Part shown: positions 18,413 through 29,600 of the stretch, in pieces
How the letters are laid out: each line of letters starts with the position of its first letter
Numbering within the stretch: position 1 is the first letter of the stretch
Origin: Gemmatimonadaceae bacterium
GTDB taxonomy: Bacteria > Gemmatimonadota > Gemmatimonadetes > Gemmatimonadales > Gemmatimonadaceae
DNA: 64,000 nt
Reading direction: 5' to 3'
Assembly (NCBI GenBank): GCA_020853635.1
Contig: JADYYN010000044.1
Span: forward strand, 1-64,000
Made by a program: the position numbers and the translations under genes
Notes under the pieces: generated by a model
What the model was told of the DNA's origin: nothing
Database searches by the model: none
The model's input: the letters and a program-made list of their open reading frames with translations, nothing else

Positions 18413-21173
18413 CCAGCGAGTCCAGCTGCGCTTGCACCATCGCGCGCCGCCGTTCGTCAGCCGGAGCTGAATAGAGCGAGAGCAGTTCGCGCCCTGTCTC
18501 GCGCGCCATCGGCCCCAGCTGCGCGGGATTCCGCCGCGCCACGTCGAACACGGCGATGAAAAGGGATTCGGCCTCTGCCACACGCCCCGCACGCTGCGCG
18601 CAGCGTGCGTGCAGCGCGTCCACCGACAGCGCGCTGGGGTGCGACGAGGGGACCAGCGCGCGCAGCGTCCGCCGCGAAACTGAGAACGCTGCCAGACGCT
18701 CCGCGGTCGCCCCATCGAGCCGGCATTCGATCTCCGTCGCCCGCGCACGGAGGAGCGCACTGCCGATCGACTCCTCACCCTGCGCTGTCCTGCTCACCTC
18801 GAACGCCTCACGATACACCGCGGCCGCCTCGCGCGAGCGGCCGAGCTTCTCGAGCACGCCGGCGTGGTTGTCGAGTGTGATCGGAAGCCCCGGACGTGCC
18901 GTCGCGCCCAACGTGCGTTCGATGGCCGCGACACTCGCGATCATCCGCTCCGCGTCGTCGAGTCGACCGAGCCGGGACAACGCGCCGCCGAGGTTGAGTT
19001 GTACCGACCGCACCATGGGATGGGCGGCACCGAGCTGCGGCTCCAGCGTACGGAGTGCCCGTCGAAGGAGCGGCTCCGCTTCGGCGCTGCGACCCGTCCG
19101 GTCGAGCAGGAATCCGAGGTTCCCCAGATGGCCCGCGACCTTCGCGTGGTCCGCTCCCAGGCGCGTCGAGTCGATTGCGAGTGCTTCGCCGAGCAACCGG
19201 GCGGCCATCGACACATCATTCGTGCGCATCGCGAGCGTCGCACGATTGTTCAACAGATCGGTGAGTGCACCAGTGTCCGGCACGGACATCGACCGTAGCA
19301 CGACGAGCGCCGAGTCGATGTACACGCGCGCGGAGTCGAATCGTGCGGCGGCCATGTGTGATGCGCCGACGTTCGCGAGCGCGTTCGCCATCGAGGTCGT
19401 GCTCGCTACCGCCGGTGCGGTGGTCCGAGTGGTGGTCGCTGACGTTGTCGCCGCGGCTGCCGACGCGACTCTTGGCGCGACCGCCGCGTCGCGGATCGTC
19501 AGCGCGGCCCGGTGTGCCGCCTCCGCCGAATCGACGCGACCGCGCATGAGGGCAAGATGTCCGATCGACGTCAGCGTCGACGCCACTTCGTTCGCCGGAG
19601 TCTCCGGGGTGCGCAGTTGGATCGCACGCGCCGTGTCGAGCAGCTGCTGCGCGTCATCGAATCGCCCGAGCCCCATGTACGCGCGCGCGATCGCCCGCAA
19701 CAGCTCGGCACGCGCAGCGGGTTGTGACGCCAGATCACGGTCGGCACGCTGCACGCCGGCCGCGAGCATCTGCGTGACGCGCAGCGTGTCGCCTCGGCCC
19801 GGCTGGAGCGGATCGACCGACTCGAACATCGTCGAGAGCACCCGACTGGTCGCCAGCGCGCGGTCGCGTTCGGCGGTCGCACGGTCTCGTTCGGCGACCA
19901 CGGTCGCGGACTGCACCACGAAGTTCGTCGCGGCGACCCCGGTGACTAGCGCGAGGGTTGCGGTCGCCGCCACCAATCGCGGATTGCGGCGACTGGCCTT
20001 GCCCGCGCGTTCCCACCACGACGCGCGACGCGAACGGATCGGATACCCCGCGCGCAGGAGCCGCAGATCCTCGCGCAGTGCCTCCACCGACGCGTAGCGC
20101 TCGCGCGCGTCAGGAGCCAGCGCACGGAGCAGCACCCGGTCGAGGTCGCCGCGCAGTGCTTTCGCGTCCACCGCGACGGACGCCCCGTCACCCCGCGCCT
20201 GCGCGACACTGCGGCTCGGCGGTACCATCATCGATTCGATCGCCGCGACATCGGCGTGCCCCAGGACGCTCCGTTGCCACGGCGGGCGAATACCGGTGAG
20301 CAGTTCATGCAACACGACGCCGAGTGCGTAGATGTCCATCGCGACGCTCGCGCCCTCGCCGCGCACCTGTTCGGGCGAGGCGTACTCCGGCGTCATGAGC
20401 AACTGCCCCGGCCGCGTGAACGGCGCCGCAACGCCGATCGCCTCGTGCTCCGTGTCGGCGACGAGGCGTGCCAACCCGAAATCGAGCAACATCGGGCGCC
20501 CGTCGTCCGTCACGAGGATATTCGCCGGCTTGATGTCGCGGTGCACGACGAGCCGCTGGTGTGCGAAAGCGACCGCATCGAGCACGGCGTCGAACATCGC
20601 CAGGATCGCGTCCCGCCCCAGGCGCCGCGCCGCACAGTACGCATCGATCCGCTGGCCTTTCACCAGTTCCATCACCAGGAACGGCGTCCCGTCCTCGAGT
20701 GCACCGCCGTCGTATAGTCGTGCGATATGCGGATGTTCGAGCGCCGCGAGGATCCGCCGTTCGCGCGCGAAGCGCGGCGCGAGCGAACTCCCGGCGACCG
20801 AGCGGCGCACCACCTTCACGGCGACCTCGCGATCGACGGTACCGTCCACCTGCGTGGCCGCGTACACGTTCCCCATGCCGCCTCGGCCGAGCAGGCGAGT
20901 CACGACATAGCCACCCACCCGCGCGCCCACCGCCAGCGCGGCATCAGGCGCCTCGACGAGCGGACCCGAAACATCGAGCATCGCCTCGGCCGACTCGCCG
21001 ATCGCGTCCGCTGCGTCGGTGAGTGAGCCGAGCAGCGCGATCACCTCATCGCGCACTCGTGCGTCGCCCGCAGTCGCCTGCTGGATGAACGCCGAGCGCT
21101 CTGCGGCAGGCAACGAGAGTGCCTCCGCGAACAACGCATCGATCCGCGACCAGCGCTCACCCGGGGAAGTCAT
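18384..21173 (-). CDS. Ser/Thr protein kinase with TPR domain
   Basis: GRGGMGNVYAATQ, HRDIKPANILVTDDGRPMLLDFGLAR; TM segment; C-terminal TPR-like repeats. 3' end overlaps the convergent sigma gene by 29 bp. Confidence 0.95.
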   Translation of the reverse strand: MTSPGERWSRIDALFAEALSLPAAERSAFIQQATAGDARVRDEVIALLGSLTDAADAIGESAEAMLDVSGPLVEAPDAALAVGARVGGYVVTRLLGRGGMGNVYAATQVDGTVDREVAVKVVRRSVAGSSLAPRFARERRILAALEHPHIARLYDGGALEDGTPFLVMELVKGQRIDAYCAARRLGRDAILAMFDAVLDAVAFAHQRLVVHRDIKPANILVTDDGRPMLLDFGLARLVADTEHEAIGVAAPFTRPGQLLMTPEYASPEQVRGEGASVAMDIYALGVVLHELLTGIRPPWQRSVLGHADVAAIESMMVPPSRSVAQARGDGASVAVDAKALRGDLDRVLLRALAPDARERYASVEALREDLRLLRAGYPIRSRRASWWERAGKASRRNPRLVAATATLALVTGVAATNFVVQSATVVAERDRATAERDRALATSRVLSTMFESVDPLQPGRGDTLRVTQMLAAGVQRADRDLASQPAARAELLRAIARAYMGLGRFDDAQQLLDTARAIQLRTPETPANEVASTLTSIGHLALMRGRVDSAEAAHRAALTIRDAAVAPRVASAAAATTSATTTRTTAPAVASTTSMANALANVGASHMAAARFDSARVYIDSALVVLRSMSVPDTGALTDLLNNRATLAMRTNDVSMAARLLGEALAIDSTRLGADHAKVAGHLGNLGFLLDRTGRSAEAEPLLRRALRTLEPQLGAAHPMVRSVQLNLGGALSRLGRLDDAERMIASVAAIERTLGATARPGLPITLDNHAGVLEKLGRSREAAAVYREAFEVSRTAQGEESIGSALLRARATEIECRLDGATAERLAAFSVSRRTLRALVPSSHPSALSVDALHARCAQRAGRVAEAESLFIAVFDVARRNPAQLGPMARETGRELLSLYSAPADERRRAMVQAQLDSLVTPGAPRPR

Positions 21174-21228
21174 ACGAGACCTATGTTGCGTCCGATGCCG
21201 TCGCTGCGATAGGGGCACAGCACGAACG

Positions 21229-22590
21229 TCACGGCGAATCCGGCGACAGATGGACGATTCCCGTCCCGCTGCACTTGCCGTTCGCCACAGGCGCTGACGG
21301 AACGGATGGCGGCAAGTACAACGGGACAGGCCCCTCGCCCATCAGGTTGTGCACTCTTGAGTTGGCGAGAAGCGCCGCGAACTTCGCCGATGTCAGCGTC
21401 GCGAAGAGCTCCGCACCGGCGCCGAGTCCCTCGTCGGTCGCCCCCGCGAGTGCAAGCGAGGTCGCCAGCGTCGCCTTGAGCGTCGTCGGCTCCATCCCGA
21501 GTGTGCCGCCGCTCACCATGCCCACGAGCGGGAACGGAACGTTCGCGGTGGGCGGGGCGTGTGCTCCGGGGAAGTTGAGCAACGCCGGATAGACGGGCGC
21601 CGAGATGAGAGCCGTCTGACTCACGAACGCGGTGAACGCGTCGCGGATCACGTTGTCCCAGGTCTCAGCGAGAGCGTTCGGCGCGCCGAGCTGGAGCAGC
21701 GACGACTTCACGTGGCCGGCCCACACGTACGTCGACGTCAGCGATCCGATCGGCGCGTTCGCCAGCGCGCCGTTGACCGTACACCCGCTCAGGATCTGCG
21801 CCCCTGCGTACCAACCGCGCAGCTCCTTCATCGCCTGTGTGTGAGCCACCATCGCCCAGTTGGCCCACGGCAACGGGGCCGCGACCACCTTGTATCCGGC
21901 GACGAGGAGCCCGCTCACCTGGTCGCTGATGCGGACGATGCGAAGGTCACCCGTGGCCGGCGAGTCCGGCAGTCGTACGCGAAGCTGCGACGCAGTCTTC
22001 TCGAAGACGTAGAGCTCGTGGAACCCCAGCCTCACTTTCACGGACGGGATGTTCGACCCCGTGATCGTCAGCTCGCCTTTCGTCTGCCCTTCCGGAGACG
22101 GCGACACGGTGAGCTGGCCCATCGCCGGCGTGTCAGATGCGCCGCCGAGGTTGCCACAGGGCACCGGGTCGCCCAAGGGACTCACGCAGTCGAGCGTGAA
22201 TCCCGTGGTCAGCATCGCCTCGGATACCTCAGCGGCAGAGATGCCGGAGCCCGAGAGTGCGCCGTGCAGCTCGCTGGCGCTGGGTACGAAGGTCGACTTG
22301 AGCGCACCCGCCATACTCCGCGCGTCGAAGCCCACGGTCTTCATGATGCTGACCGTCTCGGCCAGGGACCGGCCGTGCACACGGCGGAGCGCATCGGACA
22401 CCGTCCGTGCGTCCTGACGCGCGGCCACCATCGATCGCGCCGCCTCCACGGGAGTCCGTGCGCTCTCGATCGGGTTGCGCTCCGTGGAGAGTTGTGCCGA
22501 GAGTGAGCTGCTTCCCGTTGTCAGACTGAACGCCGCAGCGCCCAGCAGTCGCATCCAAGCGTCGACACGCTCCATCGCCCCACCCTCCAC
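21229..22590 (-). CDS. Secreted protein with 14-15-residue helical repeats plus IPT/TIG-like domain
   Basis: VSDALRRVHGRSLAE / TVSIMKTVGFDARS / MAGALKSTFVPSASE / LHGALSGSGISAAE / VSEAMLTTGFTLD, then GELTITGSNIPSVKVRLGFHELYV..LRVRLPDSPATGDLRIVRIS. 55 bp upstream of the kinase gene, same strand. Confidence 0.8.
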   Translation of the reverse strand: MEGGAMERVDAWMRLLGAAAFSLTTGSSSLSAQLSTERNPIESARTPVEAARSMVAARQDARTVSDALRRVHGRSLAETVSIMKTVGFDARSMAGALKSTFVPSASELHGALSGSGISAAEVSEAMLTTGFTLDCVSPLGDPVPCGNLGGASDTPAMGQLTVSPSPEGQTKGELTITGSNIPSVKVRLGFHELYVFEKTASQLRVRLPDSPATGDLRIVRISDQVSGLLVAGYKVVAAPLPWANWAMVAHTQAMKELRGWYAGAQILSGCTVNGALANAPIGSLTSTYVWAGHVKSSLLQLGAPNALAETWDNVIRDAFTAFVSQTALISAPVYPALLNFPGAHAPPTANVPFPLVGMVSGGTLGMEPTTLKATLATSLALAGATDEGLGAGAELFATLTSAKFAALLANSRVHNLMGEGPVPLYLPPSVPSAPVANGKCSGTGIVHLSPDSP

Positions 22591-22667
22591 GAAAGTCCAT
22601 GCGACCGAGTGGCCGCCGAGCGCGGGAGCGCTCTGTATGGACTATCGGGAAATCGGACGCATCGGTA

Positions 22668-23708
22668 TCACGGGGCCGACGACGCTGCGCCTCGGGCCCC
22701 CAGCATCACCGGCTGCGTCCACGCCATCAACCCGTTCGACTCCAGCACCCGCGCCCGCACATACCCTTCGTCACCCTTGATGCGGTACGTCGCCGGGCTC
22801 TCCAACGACTCCTGCAGCAGCCGTCCGTTCCGTCCGATGAACTGAATCCGGTACTTGCTCCACGTCGTTTTGCGCACGGTGACGGTCAGCTCCTGCGCGC
22901 TGCTCGCGATGTCGGTCAACTCCACACCGGTCGACGAATAGAAATCACCGCGCTCCATCGCCGCGAGGATCGCCCGCGGCGTCAGCGTATCCGCGCGCAC
23001 CACCACCCACCCCTGCCCCGGGCGCGCCGCCGTGCGGTCGTCGTGACGCTTGAAGTGGTGCGCGTCGTCGGTCGCGAGCCCGTAGAGCAACACGCCGCGC
23101 GAGAGGATCTGGTCCCACATCTCCTCCAACCCCGGCGCGCCACCACCACCCACGTTGTTCACCTGCGGATGCCCATTGAAGATCTCGAACAGCTTGTTGT
23201 CCTTCACCTGCGCGAGTTCCTCCGCCGAGAGCGCCCAGCCGAAGCTCGGATGATTGATGTGCGGGACGCCTTCGGCAGCGCGGATGGCGGTGACGTTCCG
23301 CTGCACCACATCCACCGCACTCGTCCCGCCCTGCGGCGCGATGTAGCGCGCCGGGTCGAGCGCGTTGATGTGCAGCGGACGTGAGTCGAATCGGTCGGTC
23401 ACCTCTTCGCCCTTCACCACCACGAAGCGATCGTCGAGTCCGTGCAGCGCATTGAGACCCTCGACACTCGTGATCACGTTGTGATCGGTGATCACGACAA
23501 ACTGGTACCCGTGCGAGCGGTACCACTTCACCACATCGTCGGGATGCGAGTCGCCGTCGCTGTTGAGCGTATGGGTGTGCGTGTTGCCCTTGTACCAGCG
23601 CGGCCCGCGTTGCCGCTCACGCGCGAAGCTCGACTCGATGTCGTTCCAGGCGACCAGCACCAGCATGAGCAGCAGCGCGGGAGCGAAGGCGAGCGCACGA
23701 CGGGTCAC
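22668..23708 (-). CDS. PHP-domain metal-dependent phosphoesterase (CehA/McbA-like)
   Basis: WYKGNTHTHTLNSDGDSHPDDVVKWYRSHGYQFVVITDHNVIT. Confidence 0.88.
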   Translation of the reverse strand: MTRRALAFAPALLLMLVLVAWNDIESSFARERQRGPRWYKGNTHTHTLNSDGDSHPDDVVKWYRSHGYQFVVITDHNVITSVEGLNALHGLDDRFVVVKGEEVTDRFDSRPLHINALDPARYIAPQGGTSAVDVVQRNVTAIRAAEGVPHINHPSFGWALSAEELAQVKDNKLFEIFNGHPQVNNVGGGGAPGLEEMWDQILSRGVLLYGLATDDAHHFKRHDDRTAARPGQGWVVVRADTLTPRAILAAMERGDFYSSTGVELTDIASSAQELTVTVRKTTWSKYRIQFIGRNGRLLQESLESPATYRIKGDEGYVRARVLESNGLMAWTQPVMLGARGAASSAP

Positions 23709-23779
23709 GGGATACTCCGGAGGATGGTGACTGGAAGCTGTGGCTGCACGGGTCCCGCCTCAAGGCGCGACGCCCGGAG

Positions 23780-24310
23780 TTACCGATCGGTGACGCGCTG
23801 GCGCGCCGCGCCGGGCGCCAATCCCACGCCGAACGCCGGATTCCGTCGATGACTGAAGATCAACGACGTCTCCAGATGCGCGACCTCGCTGCGCGTGGAG
23901 AACGCGGTGAGCACGAACTCGCGCAGATGTTCGGCGTCCCGCACCCCCACATGCACGAGGTAGTCGTTCGCCCCGGTGAGATGATGCACGTTGCGCACCT
24001 CGGGCAAGGTGAGCACGTGCTGCTCGAACCCGGAGATCGCGTGCCGCGCGTGTTTCTCCAGCCGCACCGCGATCAGTGCCTCCAGCGTCACGCCATACAC
24101 GCGCGGATCGACCTCGGCGTGATATCCGAGCAGTGCGCCGCTCTCCTCCAGGCGTCGCACACGCGCGAGACAGCTGGAGGGCGCCAGACCGACCTTGGCC
24201 GCGAGCACCTTGTTCGGAATCCGCGCATCCTTCTGTAGAAGGGCGAGAATGGCGTGGTCGATTCGGTCAACGGCGGCGGGGTCAGGCCTTGACCGCACAT
24301 TATTCGGCAT
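23780..24310 (-). CDS. Lrp/AsnC family transcriptional regulator
   Basis: VDRIDHAILALLQKDARIPNKVLAAKVGLAPSSCLARVRRLEESGALLGYHAEVDP. Confidence 0.95.
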   Translation of the reverse strand: MPNNVRSRPDPAAVDRIDHAILALLQKDARIPNKVLAAKVGLAPSSCLARVRRLEESGALLGYHAEVDPRVYGVTLEALIAVRLEKHARHAISGFEQHVLTLPEVRNVHHLTGANDYLVHVGVRDAEHLREFVLTAFSTRSEVAHLETSLIFSHRRNPAFGVGLAPGAARQRVTDR

Positions 24311-24369
24311 TCATGGCTCCTGTGGCATTCTGGGCGGAATATACTGTCATCCCTCGCTACGGAGACGCC

Positions 24370-25545
24370 ATGCAAGAGTCCTTCGCCACCCGAGCCGTCC
24401 ACGCTGGCCGACGGGACTTCGACCTGCTCGGCGTCCACGCCCCGCCGATCGACCTCAGCACCACCTACCCTACGCCAAATCTCGAGGAGGCCGGGCGCTC
24501 GTTCGACAGTCTGGGCGCCGGTGATCGGCCGCTCGGCACGGGCATCTATCAGCGGTTGTTCAACCCCACCACCGATCGATTCGAACAGGCCTTCGCCGAA
24601 CTCGAGGACGCCGAGGACGCGGCCACATTCGGCTCGGGCATGGCGGCGTTCACCGCGGTCCTCCTCGCCGCCAAGTCACGCGGCTCACACATCGTCGCGG
24701 TCCGGCCCATCTACGGCACCGCCGACCATCTGCTCACCTCCGGACTCCTCGGCACCACCGTCACCTGGACCACGCAGGACCGCGTCGCCGAGGCGATCAC
24801 ACCCGCCACCGGCCTCGTGGTGATCGAGACGCCGGCCAACCCCACACTCGAGTTGGTCGACATCGCGCACGTGGTCCGTCAGGCGGGCACGGTTCCGGTG
24901 ATGGTCGACTCGACCTTCGCGACACCGGTGTTGCAGCGTCCGCTCACGCTTGGCGCGGCACTCGTGCTGCACAGCGCGACCAAGTTCATCGGTGGACACG
25001 GCGACGTGATCGCCGGCGTGGTCGCGGGGCCGCACGCGCTGCTGCGCGAGATCAAACACGTGCGCGCGATGACCGGCGCACTCGCGCATCCATTGAGTGC
25101 GTACCTCTTGCAACGTGGCCTCCCCACACTCGAACTCCGCGTGCTGCGCGCGCAGTCCACCGCCCGGGACCTCGCGCAACGGCTCGCTGCGGATCCGCAG
25201 GTGGCACGGGTGCGGTATCCCGGACTGCCGGGGCAGGATCCGCGCGGTCTGCTCTCGACGCAGATGTCCGGCCCCGGCAGCATCCTCAGCTTCGAGCTCG
25301 TGAGCGATGCACCGTCCGCGCTGCAGCGTTTCATCAGCGCACTCACGCTCATCATGCCCGCCGTCAGCCTCGGCTCCACCGACACGCTCATCCAGCCGCC
25401 GTCGATGCTCACCCATCGGGTGGTCGATGCTGATGCGCGACTGCACTCGGGCATCGCACCTGGGCTGCTGCGCCTGAGCGTGGGTCTGGAGTCGGCCGAC
25501 GATCTCTGGCGCGACCTCGCCGCTGGGCTGCGCGCCGCCGTCTAG
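24370..25545 (+). CDS. Trans-sulfuration family PLP-dependent enzyme (Cys/Met metabolism)
   Basis: MQESFATRAVHAGRRDFD...NPTTDRFEQAFAELEDAEDAATFGSGMAAF...LHSATKFIGGHGDVIAG (PLP lysine motif). Confidence 0.92.
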   Translation: MQESFATRAVHAGRRDFDLLGVHAPPIDLSTTYPTPNLEEAGRSFDSLGAGDRPLGTGIYQRLFNPTTDRFEQAFAELEDAEDAATFGSGMAAFTAVLLAAKSRGSHIVAVRPIYGTADHLLTSGLLGTTVTWTTQDRVAEAITPATGLVVIETPANPTLELVDIAHVVRQAGTVPVMVDSTFATPVLQRPLTLGAALVLHSATKFIGGHGDVIAGVVAGPHALLREIKHVRAMTGALAHPLSAYLLQRGLPTLELRVLRAQSTARDLAQRLAADPQVARVRYPGLPGQDPRGLLSTQMSGPGSILSFELVSDAPSALQRFISALTLIMPAVSLGSTDTLIQPPSMLTHRVVDADARLHSGIAPGLLRLSVGLESADDLWRDLAAGLRAAV

Positions 25546-26654
25546 GCGCGCGCCAGCAGCGTGAACTGCCCGAGCGGCTGCACGGCGCCATTGAGTTGCA
25601 GCTCGACGCGGTGTTTGCCCGGGTAGTGCTTGCGCGTGGTGAGGTCGGCGAGCGAGACCGTTTTTCGCAAGGTGATCCGCTCGCCACCACGCAACGAGAC
25701 GTTCGAGAGCTTGAAGACCTTCGCACTTGTGCCGCCCTTCGCCTTCACGAAGTGCACCACGAGATCCACCACCACCTGCTGCGGCTTCTTCGTGGGGTTC
25801 TCCAACGTCGCCGAGATCGCGACCTTGCCGCCCATCCTCGGTTTGGCCGGCGCGATCGCGTGCTCCACCACCGTGAGTGCCGACTTCGCTCCGAAGCCCA
25901 GCACCTTGAGTGCCGCCGCGTCGCCCTTCTTCACCGATGAGCGCAGCGCGTGTCGCACGATCCACTCGCGCTCGGCGCTGGCGTCTTTCATCCAGGTCGC
26001 GGCAACTACTACGAGGCGCTTCGGATGGTCCTTGCCGATGTCGTTGAGGTTGTTGGCGACCGAACGTCGCACGTAGAGCGCTGGATCGTCCTTCAACCGC
26101 TCCAGCAATGTGATCACGGGGGTCGGGTCCTTCTGGAACATCTTGAGCCGCGGCGCCCACGGCAGCCGCGACCGCGTCCCTTCAGAAACGAGCCGACGCA
26201 CGTGCTCGCTCGGGTCGCGCGTCCACTCGTGCAGCCGGGCGAGCGTCCGCGCTTCGTGCTGTTCAATGAATGGACGGATCGCGAACTCCGCCGTGAACAC
26301 CTGCGTGAACGCATGCAGTGCGCGCATCGACGGCTCGAAGTGTGCCACGCCGAACTGCCGCACGAACTCCATGTGCGGCAGGTAGAAGAACGAGCTCATG
26401 CCGCCCGCGGGCGCCTTGTGCTCGGGCAGCGTGGCCAGCAGTACGTCTACCGCCTTCGGGAACTCCGACGGCAGGTGCGCCGCGAGTACGCGCCCCAAGT
26501 GCCGACCGCGGTCGAGCAACTCCAACGCCTCGAATCCAGCGAGTGCATCGCGCTCGAACGCCTTGCGATCGAACCGGCGATGCACCGCCGCGATCTCCCC
26601 GCCGAGGCGCCGGACCACCGGCGCCCCGAACTGATGCTTGAGCGGCTCAGCCAT
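25542..26654 (-). CDS. HEAT-like DNA alkylation repair protein
   Basis: MAEPLKHQFGAPVVRRLGGEIAAVH...LHEWTRDPSEHVRRLVSEGTRSRLPWAPRL...DDPALYVRRSVANNLNDIGKDHP. Confidence 0.82.
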   Translation of the reverse strand: MAEPLKHQFGAPVVRRLGGEIAAVHRRFDRKAFERDALAGFEALELLDRGRHLGRVLAAHLPSEFPKAVDVLLATLPEHKAPAGGMSSFFYLPHMEFVRQFGVAHFEPSMRALHAFTQVFTAEFAIRPFIEQHEARTLARLHEWTRDPSEHVRRLVSEGTRSRLPWAPRLKMFQKDPTPVITLLERLKDDPALYVRRSVANNLNDIGKDHPKRLVVVAATWMKDASAEREWIVRHALRSSVKKGDAAALKVLGFGAKSALTVVEHAIAPAKPRMGGKVAISATLENPTKKPQQVVVDLVVHFVKAKGGTSAKVFKLSNVSLRGGERITLRKTVSLADLTTRKHYPGKHRVELQLNGAVQPLGQFTLLARA

Positions 26655-26689
26655 GACTGCCGCCCTGCTGCGCCGATCGTTGCATCGGC

Positions 26690-29600
26690 CTAGCGACGGA
26701 TCGTACGCAGCAGCGCTTCGATCGCCGCCGTGAGCTGCTGGTCCTGCCCCTTGCTCACCTTGTCGAATTCGTTCATCACAAGGATGTCGGGCTCCGTCTG
26801 CAGATTCTCCAGGTACTTTCCGGTCGCGGCATCCTTCACACCCATGCCCGGCACACCCCAGCGGATGCCGCCCTGCAGGCTCTCCCACCCCGCGAACGTA
26901 CACGTGCCCGGCACCGGCATGCCCACCAGCTGACCGATCTTCAGGTCCTTGTACGCATACGCGTAGCAATGCCCGTCCGAGTAGTTCGCCTCGTTCGCCA
27001 GCGAGATGCTCGGCTTGGTCCAGCGGAAGTTCGGCTCGAATCCCGTGCTGCGATTGTCCACCGTGTAGTCGAAGAACCGCTTGCCGCTCAGGAACATCGC
27101 AAGGTCGGCGACGAGGTCGCCGCCTCCGTTGAAGCGCGTGTCGACCACCAGCGCATCCTTCATGGTGTACTTGCCGAGCACTTCTTCGAACGTGGTGCGC
27201 ATGGCGCCGTCGTTCATGCCCGGGATGTGCACGTAGCCGAGCTTGCCTCCGCTCGCGCGTTCCACCTCGTCACGATTGCGCTTCACCCAGCGCGCGTAGA
27301 GCAGGCGCCCCTCGTCCGCGAGGGTAACAGGCTTCACCACCAGCTCACGACGCGCTCCGCTGAACGAGAGTTCGAGCAGCACGTTCTTCCCTGCCTTGCG
27401 ATTCAGCCGCTGCGCGATGTCCGTGGTCGGCGTGATGGCTTCGCCATCGACCGACTCGATCACGGTCCCCGCCACCACGTTCATGCCGGCCATCGCCAGC
27501 GGACCGTTCGGCAGCACCTCATCGATCTTCGCACCGGCTGCCGCCCACGTGGGGTCGAGCATCACGCCGAGCGAGGCCGTGGCGTCGTTCTCCGCCCCGC
27601 TCGCCGCCCAGCGCGCCCCGCTGTGACTCACATTCAACTCGCCGAGCATCTCGGCCAGCATCTCGGCGAACTCGAAATCGTTGCCGATGTGCGGAAGGTA
27701 CTTGGCGTACACTGGGCGGATCGCCTGCCAGTCGATGCCATGGTAGCCGGCGGTGTAGTACGTGTCGCGCGTCTTCCGCCACACATGATCGAATGCCTCG
27801 GCACGTTCGGCGGCGGCATCGACGACCATCTCGCCACGGATCGGCACCATGTCGCGCTTGCCCGTCTCCGGATTGATCTTGGAGATCGAGCCGTTGGCGA
27901 GCAGGAAGATCGACTTCTGCTCCTTGTCCCAGGTCATGGCACCGCCGCCGGCATCAAGCGCCACGAGCTGTTTGGTCTCGCGGGTGCGCAGGTTGGTGGT
28001 CCAGAGATTCAGCCCGCGTTCGAAGCGCGCGAGGTAATAGAGCGACTCACCGTCCTTGCTCACCAGCGCGCCGCCGAGCGATGCGGAGTGGATCGTGAAC
28101 CGCGCTTTGCGCTCTTCGATGTTGCCGAGATCGAGCTCGACCACCTTCGGTACGGCGGCGGCGGCCGCCGCAGCCGCACTGTCGAGCTTCGGCTTCGGCA
28201 CCTTCGCCTCCGCTTCCTTCACCAGCGCGAGTTCTTCCTTGGTCAGCCGGTAGCGGTCCCAAGCGCCCTGCGTGAAGAACATGCCGTACACGTCATTCTG
28301 CGCACCGCCCGACTGCGCGACGGCCTTGAGTCCGTCGCGATTGCTGAACCACGTCATGCCCTGGCCGTCGAGGATCCAGCGGGCATTGCCGTCGTTGAAT
28401 CCGCTCTGCGTCAGGTTGATCACCTCGCCGCGCCCGTCCGCTGCCACCAGACCGACCTCACCTGGCGCGTTCCCCGGCACCGAGTAGTCGAACAACATCC
28501 ACTTGCCATCGGGGCTCCACTGGAAGTCGACGTTGGGCGTCGTCGCGAAGATGTGGCGGCTGTCGGCGAGCGTGCGCGTGGCACCGCCGTCGAGTACGCG
28601 CACGCGCAATGTGGTGCGATCCTCGATGTACGCGAGCTGCTTCCCGTCCGGCGAGTGCTTCGGCTGATAGTTCTGCTTGTCGTTCACCACCAGCGCCGTC
28701 TCACGGACCACAGTGGATGCATAGAAGTACGGCTCCGCCTCACGCGTGCGACGCACTTCATAGATGCCCCAGCGCCCGTCGCGCTCGGAGGCGTAGGCGA
28801 TCGACTTGCCGTCGGGCGAGAACGAGAGCCCGGTCTCGACAGCCGGTGTGCGCGTGAGCTGTTTGGTCACACCGCCTTCCGCTGACGTGACGAACACATC
28901 GCCACGGAAGATGAACGCGACTTCCTTCCCGCTCGGCGCCACCTCCATGCCGCTCGCGCCCCCGGTGACGGCCACCACACGCGCGTCGTTCGCTTTGGAG
29001 TCCACGCGCAATGTGACGTCCACGCGCTGCGGCTGGCCGCCCGCGCGCATGGTGAACAGCTGACCGTCGTGCCCGAACGCGAGCGTGCCGGTGTTGCTCA
29101 TGGAGAGGAAACGCACCGGGACGCCGCGGTAGCGCGTGAGCTGCTGCGCACCCGAGCCGTCGAGATTGCGCTTGTGCACGTTGAACGTGCCGCTCTCCTC
29201 CGAGAGGTAGTAGATGGCGCGGTCGTTGTCGGTGAGGATCGGCGTGCGGTCCTCGCCGGCAAAGCTCGTGATCTTGCGATGCGTGCCGGCGCGGGTGTCC
29301 ATCACCCAGATGTCACGCGCGATCGCGGAGGTGTGATGCTTGCGCCACTGGTTCTCGCCGCCCTTTCGGTCGTGATAGACCATCAGTCGACCGTCCGCGC
29401 TGTACCGCGCGTCCTCCGCCGGGGTGGTGATGATCTGCACCGGACGGCCACCGGCGACGGGCACCTGGTAGAGTTCCGGCTGCGAGGCGGTCGGATACTG
29501 CCGATTGGAGGCCGCGTCCATGCGCGGGCCGCCGAACACCACCGTGCGTCCGCCGGGTGCGAAGCTGTACGGGAACTCGTCGGTGGAGTGGAATGTGAGG

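Noticed and set aside
26969-28885. 638-aa ORF antisense to the tricorn-type peptidase
   Set aside because: Antisense codon-bias artefact; opposite strand has strong domain motifs.
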